Of a stretch of DNA of 64,000 nt, positions 15,530 to 23,658 are shown one piece after another (position 1 is the first letter of the stretch; each line of letters opens with the position of its first letter). A model generated the notes under the pieces. The model searched no databases. It was not told where the DNA came from and saw only the letters and a list, made by a program, of their open reading frames with translations. A program made the translations under genes and the position numbers. Origin of the DNA: Kitasatospora sp. MMS16-BH015 (lineage in GTDB: Bacteria > Actinomycetota > Actinomycetes > Streptomycetales > Streptomycetaceae); NCBI RefSeq assembly GCF_002943525.1, contig NZ_CP025394.1:7269001-7333000 (forward strand), written 5' to 3'.

Positions 15530-16441
15530 TCACTCGGTCGGTGTGCGCACCCGCCTTAGCAGGGGAAGGAGTTCGAGCGGCGTGCCCGGGTAGCGGATGG
15601 CCGCGAGGTCGGCGTAGACGGTCAGGCGGCCGTCGGTGATCCGGGCCAACAGCTCGGCGTAGGGGTCGCCTTGGGCCTCGGTCAGCTGCTGCACCAGCCG
15701 GTTGTACCGGATCAGGGCGGACCGGCGGGCGCTCGCGTAGGGCTCGGCCCCGGCCAACAGGGTGTTGCCGGAGGCATGTTGCGGCCCGGCGTGCTGTTCG
15801 GCGGGGGTCGAGAGCAGGTCGTCGGCCAGGTAGGCCGCCTCCACCGCCAGATCGGTGAGCCGCCCGGCGGGCGTGCCCGGGTCGGCCGGAGGCAGGCCGC
15901 GCAGCAGGCGCCAGCACTCGACGTACGGGTAGGTGCCGATGGTGGCCATCCGGCGCAGGTGCAGGTGTTCGGGCGAGGCGGGTGGGGCGGTGGGGTCGGT
16001 GGCCGCCTCGGCGGCGATGGCGGAGCAGAGTTCGGCGAGGAGGGCGCACAGCCGCCCGGTGGGTAGCCCGCGATCGGTGAAGTCAGCGAGCAGGGAGTGG
16101 AGTTGGGCCGCTCCCTCGCCGTCGGCGGAGGTGGCGGGGGTGATCGGCCCGCGGAGCAGTTCGGCAAGGGTGCGGGCCTGCTCGGCGGGGGAGTCCTCGA
16201 CCAAGAGGAACAGCATGGCGTACCGGCCGGCTGTCAGCAGTTCAGCCGGGGTGGCCCTTGCTGGTGCGCACGGCTCGGTGAAGGCGGCAGCGTAGACCGA
16301 CTCCCTGGCGTGCCAGGCTGCGCCCCGGCGGCAGGTGCAGATGCCGAGTGCCTCATCGAGCAACTGTCGTGCGAGCGAACGGCGTCGGGGGTCGGCGAGG
16401 GTGCTCTCGTACGGGGCGAGCAGGTCGGTGGTGACGGTCAT
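15530..16441 (-). CDS. Divergent class I terpene synthase-like protein
   Basis: 303 residues, without signal or membrane segments, predicted all-helical. The Mg-binding NSE motif (N/D)Dxx(S/T)xxxE is seen exactly as DDLLSTPAE (Asp207-Glu215). An Arg pair (RRM, 163-164) lies about 43 residues before it, as the pyrophosphate sensor does in the family, and an RY pair (283-284) lies about 76 residues after it. The first acidic motif is weak: LLVEDSPAE (Glu82, Asp83) instead of DDxxD. This suggests a diverged terpene cyclase or a non-catalytic relative. ATG overlaps the stop of a 97-residue upstream gene (ATGA). No prenyltransferase or P450 lies adjacent. Confidence 0.6.
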   Translation of the reverse strand: MTVTTDLLAPYESTLADPRRRSLARQLLDEALGICTCRRGAAWHARESVYAAAFTEPCAPARATPAELLTAGRYAMLFLLVEDSPAEQARTLAELLRGPITPATSADGEGAAQLHSLLADFTDRGLPTGRLCALLAELCSAIAAEAATDPTAPPASPEHLHLRRMATIGTYPYVECWRLLRGLPPADPGTPAGRLTDLAVEAAYLADDLLSTPAEQHAGPQHASGNTLLAGAEPYASARRSALIRYNRLVQQLTEAQGDPYAELLARITDGRLTVYADLAAIRYPGTPLELLPLLRRVRTPTE

Positions 16442-16731
16442 CGGCCGCGCTCCTGCTCGGGCACCTGGGGTGGTTCGGGGTGCCGGGCGCGCAGGGCGAA
16501 GAGGGTGGTCGGATGCGGGGAGCCGAAGTGGAGCGGGGCGCGGCCGGTGCGGCAGTAGGTGCGGGCGGGCCGGGAGCCGTCCGGGAGTTGGGCCTCGATG
16601 GGCAGCCGTCGGCGCTCCGGCAGTTCCCGGCTGAGGGAGGCGAGTGCGCGGTGGACGGCCGCCCCGGTGGCGGTCTCGACGGTCTCGGCGGTGCGGCAGG
16701 GTGGAGCTATGGGCAGCTCGGCGGTGGGCAT
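16438..16731 (-). CDS. Hypothetical 97-residue protein coupled to the terpene synthase-like gene
   Basis: Not recognised. Starts MPTAELPIAPPCRTAETVE, is basic, soluble and contains HPTTLFALRARHPEPP near the end. Its TGA overlaps the ATG of the terpene-synthase-like gene (ATGA at 16438-16441), so the two are almost certainly one transcript. The ATG at 16731 is chosen; an upstream extension would add a Pro/Arg-rich stretch without a ribosome binding site. Confidence 0.55.
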   Translation of the reverse strand: MPTAELPIAPPCRTAETVETATGAAVHRALASLSRELPERRRLPIEAQLPDGSRPARTYCRTGRAPLHFGSPHPTTLFALRARHPEPPQVPEQERGR

Positions 16732-16867
16732 CCGGCCCCCTCTGGTTCGGCTACGGAGCAAGGCTAGGGCGGGGCCCGTCGGCCGGGGTAGGGGGAGCGG
16801 AGGCACAGCGCCGAGCAGGGGCGCGGCCCGCCGACCGCACGCCGGGCTGCCGTGGTGTGGCGCGGCC

Positions 16868-17734
16868 TCAGGCGGTGGTGATCGCGGCTGCGGCGACGGC
16901 GCGATGGCGCATGCCCAGGCTCCGGTAGAGCTGCCGGGCGGTGTGGTTCTCGCCGCCCACCATCAGGGCCGCCGTGCCGTGCCCGGCCAGGGCCTCGCCG
17001 AGCAGGAAGGAGCAGATCGCCCGCCCCAGCCCCCGCCCGCGCGCCGCCGGGTCGACGGCCACGCCGGAGATCAGCCCGACCGTCGGCGCGGACCAGGCGA
17101 GGGCCGCCACCGCGAGGAGCCGCCCGTCCTCGCCCCGCACCCCGGCCCACCGTTCGACCCCCTCGGCGCCCGGCTTCGCGTGTGAGCTGGGGAAGGCGTG
17201 CGCCATGAGCACGGCGACCTCGGGCAGCGCGGCCGCCCCGAGCCACCCGGGCCCGGGGCGGCCCAGGTCGGTGGCCCCGGGGTGCCAGGATGCGGCGGGC
17301 TGACCGGGCATGGCGGGCTGACCGGATGTGGTGGCCTTATCGGGCGTGGCGGGCCGACCGGGAATCGTGGCCGGCCCGCTCGCCGCAGGCTGCTCGGGAT
17401 TCGCCTGACAGTCCATCCAGCCGAAGGCGCCCACCGCTGCCAGCTCGGGGATCCCGTCCACCAGGGCCTCGATCAGGGCCCGGTCGCCCAACGGGCGGAA
17501 GGTCGGCCCGACTTCGGCCAGCACGGCGCGGACCAAGGGCACGGCGGCCTCGGGCGGGCCGCTGACCGCGAGGCGGTCGCGGCGGGAGAGGGCCGGGCGG
17601 GCGACGGCGACGGCGCGGCCGTCGGGGCTGTGCCAGGCCCGGCCGCGGCCGTCCGGGGCCTGGGCGACCCAGCGGCAGAGGGTGTCCTCGCCGTACCGGG
17701 CCAGCAGCTCCGCGTGGTCGGCGATCTCCCTCAT
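16868..17734 (-). CDS. GNAT family N-acetyltransferase with repeat-expanded linker
   Basis: 288 residues. The C-terminal half is a clear GNAT domain: VGLISGVAVDPAARGRGLG is the acetyl-CoA loop region, then ICSFLLGEAL, and NHTARQLYRSLGMRHR close to the end. The N-terminal part (RDRLAVSGPPEAA, VGPTFRPLGDRAL) resembles the partner domain of such proteins. Between them, about residues 117-152, is a Pro/Ala/Gly/Thr-rich linker (PGRPATPDKATTSGQPAMPG) encoded by imperfect 15-18-nt repeats at about 17284-17380. Substrate unknown. Divergent from the VOC gene across an AT-richer promoter region (17735-17852). Confidence 0.85.
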   Translation of the reverse strand: MREIADHAELLARYGEDTLCRWVAQAPDGRGRAWHSPDGRAVAVARPALSRRDRLAVSGPPEAAVPLVRAVLAEVGPTFRPLGDRALIEALVDGIPELAAVGAFGWMDCQANPEQPAASGPATIPGRPATPDKATTSGQPAMPGQPAASWHPGATDLGRPGPGWLGAAALPEVAVLMAHAFPSSHAKPGAEGVERWAGVRGEDGRLLAVAALAWSAPTVGLISGVAVDPAARGRGLGRAICSFLLGEALAGHGTAALMVGGENHTARQLYRSLGMRHRAVAAAAITTA

Positions 17735-17852
17735 GACGCCCCCTCGGCCGCCTTGACTTCCGGTCTTCGCAGAAGAATACGGTAGTCAGTATGAATATGC
17801 GCAATTGTGCGGCGGGTGGCGGTCGACCGGGCGATCGGCCAGGGTGGGGCCC

Positions 17853-18239
17853 ATGGTCTCAGTGGTGCAGAACGTGGCGATCGACTGTGCGGATGCCTAC
17901 GGGCTGGCCCGGTTCTGGAGCGAGGTGACCGGTCGGCCGCTGCACCCGGAGGACGCGCCGGGCGATTCGGAAGTCCAGGTGCTGCTCGCCGAGGGGCCGG
18001 TGCTCCACTTCAACCAGGTGCCCGAGCCCAAGACCGTCAAGAACCGTCTCCACCTCTGCCTCCGCCCCGAGACCTCCCGCGACGAGGAGGTGGCCCGCCT
18101 GCTGGCCCTCGGCGCCACCCTGGTCGCCGACCGCCGCAACCCCGACGGCACCGGCTGGGTCGTCCTGGCGGACCCTGAGCTCAACGAGTTCTGTGTCCTG
18201 CGCAGCGCGGCGGAGCGGGCTGCCGCTCCGCCCTCCTGA
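17853..18239 (+). CDS. VOC family (glyoxalase-like) protein
   Basis: 128-residue metal-binding vicinal-oxygen-chelate protein; reaction unknown. It shows the two-module beta-alpha-beta-beta-beta pattern: VQNVAIDCADAYGLARFWSEVTG, VLLAEGPVLHFNQVPEPKTVKNRLHLCL, and GWVVLADPELNEFCVL, whose last Glu is the usual metal ligand. This is the subtype often annotated glyoxalase_6, associated with resistance or detoxification. ATG 17853 with a purine-rich AGGGTGGGG upstream. Confidence 0.85.
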   Translation: MVSVVQNVAIDCADAYGLARFWSEVTGRPLHPEDAPGDSEVQVLLAEGPVLHFNQVPEPKTVKNRLHLCLRPETSRDEEVARLLALGATLVADRRNPDGTGWVVLADPELNEFCVLRSAAERAAAPPS

Positions 18240-18269
18240 CTCGGCGCCCTCACGGCCGGCTCAGTTGCT

Positions 18270-19187
18270 CTACTGCTCGGCCTGACCGGCCTGTTCCGTC
18301 TGCTCCGCCTGCTCCGTCAGGAAGGTGACGATCCGGCGGTTGAGCTCGGGGGTGCCGGTGAACGGCAGGGCGTGGTGGGAGAGGCCCGGGAGCAGTTCGG
18401 CCCGGAGGGTGGGGTGGGCCTGGAGTCGGGCGACGAGGCGTGGGCTGTGGTGGGTGCGGCTGCGTTCGGCGAACAGGGCGAGGGTCGGGGTGCGGAGCCG
18501 GTCGGTGCGCGGGCGCGGGCCGGTGACGATCCGACGGCCGGGCTGGACGGCGGCGAGGCCTTGGAGGGTGCGCCAGGCCGGGGTGCCGAGGCGAGCGCCG
18601 GTCTCCCAGTCGGCGAGGGCCAGGGCGCGCGCGGCGGTCGGGCGGGCCAGCAGGGGGAGGGCGCGCAGGAGGTAGCCCGGGCGGAAGCCGGCGAAGCACT
18701 GGGTCGGATCGAGGAGCACCAGCCGGCCGACGCGCTCCGGGTGCCGGACGGCGTAGCCGAGGGCGATCCAGCCGCCGTAGGAGTGTCCCAGCAGTGCCGG
18801 CCGGTCGAGCCCGAGGCCGTCGAGCACCTCGGTCAGCCAGCCGTGCAACTCGGCGGTGGTGCGGGGTGGTTGGTCGCCTACCGTGCTGCGGCCGGCCTCG
18901 CCGAAGCGGTCGACGGCGTACAGCCGGTGGGTGCGGCCGAGGTCGGCCACGTTGGCGTACCAGGCGGCGGCCGTGGCCTGGCCGCCGTGCAGCAGGACGA
19001 GCGGCGGTCCCTCGGGCGCGCCGGTGACGTTGACGTGGGTGCGGCCGAAGGCGGTGGGCAGCTCGCGGGTCTCCACCGGGGTGGGCCACTCGGCGAGGAC
19101 GGCGTCGTACGCGGCGAGGAACGCCGAGGCGGCGGGGGTGACGGGGGTGGCGGGGGCGCTGCGGGGAGTGCTGCCGCTGCTGGTCAT
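18270..19187 (-). CDS. Alpha/beta hydrolase with EQ-rich repeat tail
   Basis: 305-residue serine hydrolase. Key parts: oxyanion strand PPLVLLHGGQ, nucleophile elbow ALLGHSYGGWIAL, and catalytic His in LPGLSHHALPF. The C-terminus ends LTEQAEQTEQAGQAEQ, a tail made from short GC-rich repeats (18270-18315) beyond the folded domain. ATG 19187 has GGAG six bases upstream. It is divergent from a MarR gene with a double palindrome between them, so it is likely a MarR-controlled hydrolase. Substrate unknown. Confidence 0.88.
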   Translation of the reverse strand: MTSSGSTPRSAPATPVTPAASAFLAAYDAVLAEWPTPVETRELPTAFGRTHVNVTGAPEGPPLVLLHGGQATAAAWYANVADLGRTHRLYAVDRFGEAGRSTVGDQPPRTTAELHGWLTEVLDGLGLDRPALLGHSYGGWIALGYAVRHPERVGRLVLLDPTQCFAGFRPGYLLRALPLLARPTAARALALADWETGARLGTPAWRTLQGLAAVQPGRRIVTGPRPRTDRLRTPTLALFAERSRTHHSPRLVARLQAHPTLRAELLPGLSHHALPFTGTPELNRRIVTFLTEQAEQTEQAGQAEQ

Positions 19188-19317
19188 CCGAGGCTCCGAT
19201 CGGTGCTGCGCCGGGGTGGTGGCCCCCGGGCGGTGGTCGGCGGGCGAGGGTGGCCCGGCGTTGGCGATCGGGCGCCGCGTGGTGACTCGCTCGAGGGGCA
19301 TCCTGCCTCGGAAATAC

Positions 19318-19347
19318 CTTGCTCGGCAAGTGTCTCGCTCGGCGAGA
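19318..19347. promoter_or_regulatory. Two adjacent operator palindromes in the MarR/hydrolase intergenic region
   Basis: CTTGC-TCG-GCAAG (19318-19330) and TCTCGC-TCG-GCGAGA (19333-19347) share the centre TCG and are 16 bp apart centre to centre, about one and a half helical turns. A -10-like TATACT follows at 19351-19356, only 7 bp before the marR ATG. The pair would cover the marR promoter and probably that of the divergent hydrolase. Confidence 0.75.
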
Positions 19348-19362
19348 GAATATACTGGCACC

Positions 19363-19818
19363 ATGGATGCACCCGACCCGATGCTGCTGGTCCACCGCCT
19401 CCGGGGCGTCACCGTCGAACTGGACGCCCTGGCGGGCCGGTTCGCGCAGGCGAACGGGCTGCACCCGACCGATCTGCGGGCGCTGATCTGTCTGCTGGAC
19501 GCCGATCGGGCGGGTACGGCGGCCACTCCGGGCTACCTCGGCGGGCAGCTCGGCCTCAACTCGGCCGGCACCACGGCCCTGGTGGACCGGTTGGAGCGGC
19601 TCGGTCACGTCCGCCGCGAGCGGGACACCGCCGACCGGCGGCGGGTGCTGCTCTCCGTGACGCCGGAGGCGGTGGCCCTCGGCGAGTCCTTCTTCGGCCC
19701 GGTGATCCGGGGCCTGATCGACCAGGCCGCCGCCTACTCGCCAGCCGAACTCGCCGTTGTACACCGGTTCTTGACGGAGACTCAGAAACTCCTGTCCGAC
19801 CCGCCGACGGCGGGCTGA
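19363..19818 (+). CDS. MarR family transcriptional regulator
   Basis: 151-residue winged-helix dimer. DNA-binding part: HPTDLRALICLL, GGQLGLNSAGTTALVDRLE (recognition helix) and the wing GHVRRERDTADRRRVLLSVT. Terminal helices form the dimer interface. The ATG at 19363 is only a few bases after a -10-like TATACT, so the transcript would be leaderless or nearly so. Autoregulation through the two upstream palindromes is likely. Ligand unknown. Confidence 0.9.
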   Translation: MDAPDPMLLVHRLRGVTVELDALAGRFAQANGLHPTDLRALICLLDADRAGTAATPGYLGGQLGLNSAGTTALVDRLERLGHVRRERDTADRRRVLLSVTPEAVALGESFFGPVIRGLIDQAAAYSPAELAVVHRFLTETQKLLSDPPTAG

Positions 19819-19839
19819 ACAGGAGCGCCGGGGGTGCGG

Positions 19840-20937
19840 CTACGCGGTGACGGGCAGGCCGTCCGTCGCCTCGGCCGTGCTGGTGCCGGGGCCGCCGAGG
19901 AGGGCGAGGATCTCGTTGACCGCGGCGCGGCCGGCCCGGTTGGCGCCGATGGTGGAGGCGGAGGGGCCGTAGCCGACCAGGTGGATCCGGGGGTCGGCGG
20001 CGGCGCGGGTGCCGTCCATCCGGATGCCGCCGCCGGGCTCGCGCAGGCCCAGCGGGGCGAGGTGGCCGACCTCGGGACGGAAGCCGGTGGCCCAGGTGAC
20101 GGCGTCGACCGGGAGCTCCTCCTCGCCCCAGGCGATGCCGTGCTCGGTGAGGCGGTCGAACATCGGGCGGCGCTCCAGCGCGCCCAGCTCCCGGGCGCGG
20201 CGCAAGGCCACCGAGGGCCCGAGTCCGGTCACGCTCACCACGCTGCGCACCGGCAGCCCCTGCCGGACCCGCTCCTCGACCATCGCCACCGCCTCCCGCC
20301 CGGCCTCCGGGCTGAACGGCCCCTCGCGGAAGATCGGCGGCTTGCGGGTGACCCAGACCGTCTCGGCCAGGGCCGCGACCTCCGAGAGCACCTGGATCGC
20401 CGAGGCCCCGCCGCCCACCACGACCACCCGCAGGCCCGCGAACTCCTCGGGCCCCCGGTAGTCGGCGTAGTGCAGCTGCCGCCCGGCGAAGTGCCCGGGG
20501 TAGTGGGGGAGGAAGGGCCTGGTCCAGGTGCCGGTGGCGTTGATCAGCGCGCGGGCGATCCAGCTGTCGCCGTCCGTCTCGACCAGCAGCCGCCCGTCCG
20601 GGTGCGGGCTCACCGCGTGGACGTGGACCGGTCGCACCACCGGAAGCGCGTGCTTGGCCTCGTACGCGGCGAAGTACTCCGGCACCACCTCGCGCGCCGG
20701 GGCCTCCGGGCGCGGCGGCGGCAGCTCGAAGTCCGGCAGGTCGTGGAACCCGTGCACGGTGGCCATCCGCAGCGAGGGCGAGCGGTGCGCCCAGGCGCCG
20801 CCGGGCGTGGCGTCCGCGTCCAGGACCACGAAGCCCGCATGGGGCGCGAAACCGCGCCTGCGGAGGTGGTAGGCGGCGGAGAGGCCCGCCTGCCCGGCGC
20901 CCACCACGACGACATCTGTTTCACGCTCAACAGTCAC
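19840..20937 (-). CDS. FAD/NAD(P)-dependent oxidoreductase (flavin monooxygenase-like)
   Basis: 365 residues with two dinucleotide-binding motifs: VVVVGAGQAGLSAAYHLRRRG at the N-terminus for FAD and VVVVGGGASAIQVLSEVA for NADPH. Other family traits are GGAWAHRSPSLRM, NATGTWTRPFLPHYPG and WATGFRPEVGHL, then HLVGYGPSASTIGANRAGR near the end. This pattern fits putative flavoprotein monooxygenases of the CzcO type. No partner gene is adjacent. It stands convergent to marR and just downstream of the YbjQ-type gene. Confidence 0.88.
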   Translation of the reverse strand: MTVERETDVVVVGAGQAGLSAAYHLRRRGFAPHAGFVVLDADATPGGAWAHRSPSLRMATVHGFHDLPDFELPPPRPEAPAREVVPEYFAAYEAKHALPVVRPVHVHAVSPHPDGRLLVETDGDSWIARALINATGTWTRPFLPHYPGHFAGRQLHYADYRGPEEFAGLRVVVVGGGASAIQVLSEVAALAETVWVTRKPPIFREGPFSPEAGREAVAMVEERVRQGLPVRSVVSVTGLGPSVALRRARELGALERRPMFDRLTEHGIAWGEEELPVDAVTWATGFRPEVGHLAPLGLREPGGGIRMDGTRAAADPRIHLVGYGPSASTIGANRAGRAAVNEILALLGGPGTSTAEATDGLPVTA

Positions 20938-20990
20938 GCCCGTGAAACATCGCGGGCGCGACGCGTTGTTCCCCCGGCCGTGCGGCTGTG

Positions 20991-21365
20991 TCAGCTCGGG
21001 TTGGGGGAGATCACGGCGGCGGTGCCGTAGGCGCAGATCTCGGTGCCGAGGTCGGCCGCCTCGGTGACGTCGAAGCGCATCATCAGCACGGCGTTGCCGC
21101 CCCGGGCGACGGTCTGCTCGATCAGGCGTTCCATCGCCTGGTTGCGGCTCTCGACCAGGGTCTTGGTGAGGCCGCGGAGCTCGCCGCCGAGCATCGACTT
21201 CAGGGAGGCGCCGATCTGGGTGCCGATGTGGCGGCTGCGGACGGTCAGCCCGAACACCTCGCCGATGATCCGCTCCACCCGGTAACCGGGCACGTCGTTG
21301 GTGGTGACCACCAGAACCTGCGCGTTGGGGCCCGGGCCGCCGCCGTACTCATCCAAGTTGCTCAT
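20991..21365 (-). CDS. YbjQ/DUF74 family protein
   Basis: 124 residues. Recognisable by VLVVTTNDVPGYRVERIIGEVFGLTVRSR, IGASLKSMLGGELRGLTKTL, SRNQAMERLIEQTVARGGNAVLMMRFD and EICAYGTAAVI. The family forms pentamers of unknown function, related to heavy-metal-binding domain annotations. ATG 21365. Divergent from the 309-residue hypothetical gene with a 113-bp promoter region. Confidence 0.9.
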   Translation of the reverse strand: MSNLDEYGGGPGPNAQVLVVTTNDVPGYRVERIIGEVFGLTVRSRHIGTQIGASLKSMLGGELRGLTKTLVESRNQAMERLIEQTVARGGNAVLMMRFDVTEAADLGTEICAYGTAAVISPNPS

Positions 21366-21478
21366 ATCACCATCTTGTGCGGCGCCGGGTCCGCCCACGC
21401 GTGCGACGCGCCGGACCGGCCGCAACAACTCGGCCCGCACCGGTGCTGACGAGCCCCGAAAGGCCGTACCGTAGCCCC

Positions 21479-22408
21479 ATGGGCGAGCGAAGTGATCATC
21501 CGCAGGGGCCGGGCGCGGCGGAGGACTCCGGTGCGCAGGAGATCGAGGCGACGGTGGTGCTCGGCATTCGGATCACCGACTGGCCGGCCCTGCGGGCCGC
21601 CGCGCGGGCGGTCGTGGAGGAGCTCGACTTCGTCGGGATCGACGCCGCGGGCCAGCGCGAGGCGCTGCTGCGCGAGGTGGAGGAGGACCCGAACGCCGCG
21701 CTCGGCGCGCTGCTCCACCCGGACCGGCTGACCGCCGCCATCCCCGGCATCGAGGCCCTCGGCGGCACGCTGGAGATCAGCGTCACCGACGACTTCGCCC
21801 CGGACTTCGCCGAGCTCTTCCCGCTCGACGCCGAGCTGGAGGACGGCGGTGGGGTCGGCGACTGGATGCTCACCCCGCGCACCGCCTGCCTGCTGCACAC
21901 CCAGCTGATCACCCTGGCCGACTCCGCCTACGACGACCTGGAGGAGCACGAGGGCGATCCGGTCACCGACGAGGACGAGCCCGAGTGGGCGGTCTTCGCC
22001 CGGCTGCCGCGCCGCACCTGGGGCATGCACCGGGCCTGGCGCCGCGCCCTGGCCCGCACCTTCGACGACCTCGCCGACGACCTCGCCCTCGGCGAGTGGC
22101 CGCTGCCGCGCTGCCTGGCCGAGGAGGTCGCCCTGCGGCTCGCCCTGGCCGACGCCCGCCAACTGCTGGTCGCCCAGCCCCAGGCGGTGGCCGACATGAT
22201 GGGCGAACTGCCCGTCGACCTCTACGACTACGACTGGGACGGCTGCGCCGACGAGCTGTTCGGCGTCTTCGGCCCCGACGACGGCGACCCGGAGAACGAC
22301 GCGGCCGGCCGCACCGAGGACCTGCTCGGCGCCACGCACCCCGAGGGGTGGTTCCTGACGTACGAGGACGCGGAGGAACGGGACGCCGGGCGCGGCTACC
22401 GCCGCTGA
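21479..22408 (+). CDS. Hypothetical acidic protein
   Basis: 309 residues, strongly acidic, cytosolic. I do not recognise the family by name. Visible features: EIEATVVLGIRITDWPALRAA near the start, TPRTACLLHTQLITLADSAYDDLEEH in the middle, RRTWGMHRAWRRALARTFDDLADDL, and a C-terminal DWDGCADELFGVFGPDDG. The pattern looks like a conserved streptomycete protein under normal coding constraint. Starts at ATG 21479, divergent from the YbjQ gene. Confidence 0.75.
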   Translation: MGERSDHPQGPGAAEDSGAQEIEATVVLGIRITDWPALRAAARAVVEELDFVGIDAAGQREALLREVEEDPNAALGALLHPDRLTAAIPGIEALGGTLEISVTDDFAPDFAELFPLDAELEDGGGVGDWMLTPRTACLLHTQLITLADSAYDDLEEHEGDPVTDEDEPEWAVFARLPRRTWGMHRAWRRALARTFDDLADDLALGEWPLPRCLAEEVALRLALADARQLLVAQPQAVADMMGELPVDLYDYDWDGCADELFGVFGPDDGDPENDAAGRTEDLLGATHPEGWFLTYEDAEERDAGRGYRR

Positions 22409-22590
22409 CGGCGGCTCGCCGCCGGGGCATCCGCTGCGGTCCGGGCCGCCGGGGCCGCCGGGGCCATCGGGGGCCGGGCCCGGCGGAGGCCGGGGCTGGG
22501 CCGGGTGGATCGGGTGGGCCGGCCGCTGTCGGGGCTGGATCGGGTGGGCCGGGTGATCGTCGGGGGCGGTCCGGCTGGCATCCTGGTGGG

Positions 22591-23349
22591 GTGACTTCTC
22601 CGAGCCCTGCCGCCACCCCCGCCTCCGCTGCTCCCGCCTCCGCCGCTCCCTTCGGGGCGCCGAGCGGTGAGACCGTCGTGAACGAGCGGGACGCGAACCC
22701 GCAGTACGTGCTGCCGCTGGTGGTGCGGCTGGAGCGGGCGACGCCGCCCGCGCGGACGGACGCGCTGGAGACCTCGGCGCGGGCGGTGCTCACGCTGCTG
22801 GCCGACGCCCGGGTGACCGAGCCCGAGGGCGAGTGGGCGGAGCGGGTCGCGGCCTGGGAGGACGCGCGGATCCGCAAGGTGGTGCGGCGGGCCCGGGGCG
22901 GCGAGTGGCGGAAGACCGAGGAGCTGCCGGGCATCACCGTGCGGGGGCGCGAGGCGGAGGTGCGGGTCTTCCCGCCCGTCCCGCTGGACGGCTGGCCCAA
23001 GGAGCTCGCCAAGCTCCAGGTCTCCGGCACCGACCTGGACGACCCCGAGCCCCCGGCCGACCCCGAGCCCGGCACCCCCGTGCTCTGGCTCAACCCCGAG
23101 CTGGAGATGAGCGCGGGCAAGACCATGGCCCAGACCGGCCACGCGGCCCAGCTCGCCTGGTGGCGCCTGGACGACACCGCCCGCAAGACCTGGTCCGAGG
23201 CCGGCTTCCCCCTCGCCGTCCGCACCGCCACCCCCGCCGCCTGGGCCGAACTCACTACCTCCGGCCTCCCCTTGGTCCGCGACGCCGGCTTCACCGAGAT
23301 CGCCCCCGGCAGCTGCACCGTGATCGCCGACCACCCGGCCCTGCGCTGA
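22591..23349 (+). CDS. PTH2-type peptidyl-tRNA hydrolase family protein
   Basis: 252 residues. The C-terminal 95 form the PTH2 domain: LNPELEMSAGKTMAQTGHAAQLAW, AGFPLAVRTATPAAWAEL, LVRDAGFTEIAPGSCTVIADHP. The Lys in GKTMAQ and the QTGHA segment match the active-site region of archaeal/eukaryotic PTH2. The N-terminal half is an actinobacterial extension (YVLPLVVRLERATPP, then a helical segment) after an Ala/Pro-rich tail. GTG 22591. Its last 54 bases plus 17 downstream bases recur 2.8 kb away beyond the glycine-rich gene, marking it as a breakpoint of a rearrangement. Confidence 0.82.
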   Translation: MTSPSPAATPASAAPASAAPFGAPSGETVVNERDANPQYVLPLVVRLERATPPARTDALETSARAVLTLLADARVTEPEGEWAERVAAWEDARIRKVVRRARGGEWRKTEELPGITVRGREAEVRVFPPVPLDGWPKELAKLQVSGTDLDDPEPPADPEPGTPVLWLNPELEMSAGKTMAQTGHAAQLAWWRLDDTARKTWSEAGFPLAVRTATPAAWAELTTSGLPLVRDAGFTEIAPGSCTVIADHPALR

Positions 23350-23366
23350 CGGCGCCCGTGAGCGCA
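23296..23366. repeat. Direct repeat, left copy (3' end of the PTH2 gene)
   Basis: Runs from GAGATCGCCCCCGGC to CCGTGAGCGCA, including the PTH2 stop codon. The right copy at 26091-26160 differs by one missing G after GAGATC, a G-to-T change in AGCTGC/AGCTTC, and a C-to-T change in AGCGCA/AGTGCA. Outside these limits the flanks are unrelated. Confidence 0.9.
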
Positions 23367-23552
23367 ACTGGCTCTGTCGCCCGCCTGGCCCTCGGAGAAG
23401 CGGGAGACGACGGCGGCACGGAACCGCCCGGGACGCTTCCGGCCGGATACCGCGCGATCCTGACCACCATCGAGACAGCGGGAGAGGGACTCTGCGTCAA
23501 GGACGTCCGTCGGGCCCTCGGCCTCGGCACGGACCCACGGCAGATGGTCTGA
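23358..23552 (+). pseudogene. Short ORF fragment resembling the N-terminus of a lost gene
   Basis: GTG 23358 opens a 64-residue frame containing LPAGYRAILTTIETAGEGL and CVKDVRRALGLGTDPRQMV before a TGA. The helical, winged-helix-like end stops abruptly, as if the rest of the gene were missing. No ribosome binding site supports the GTG. It lies between the left repeat copy and the glycine-rich gene, inside the rearranged segment. I cannot name the parent family. Confidence 0.35.
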
Positions 23553-23658
23553 ACCGGTCTGTTGTCGTCGGCATGGGTGATCCGGCGATGTGCCGTGGAT
23601 ATGGCTTCCGGGAGTTCCGGTCCTGAGCGCTGTCCCTGCGTGCCGTCTAGGAGTGCCG

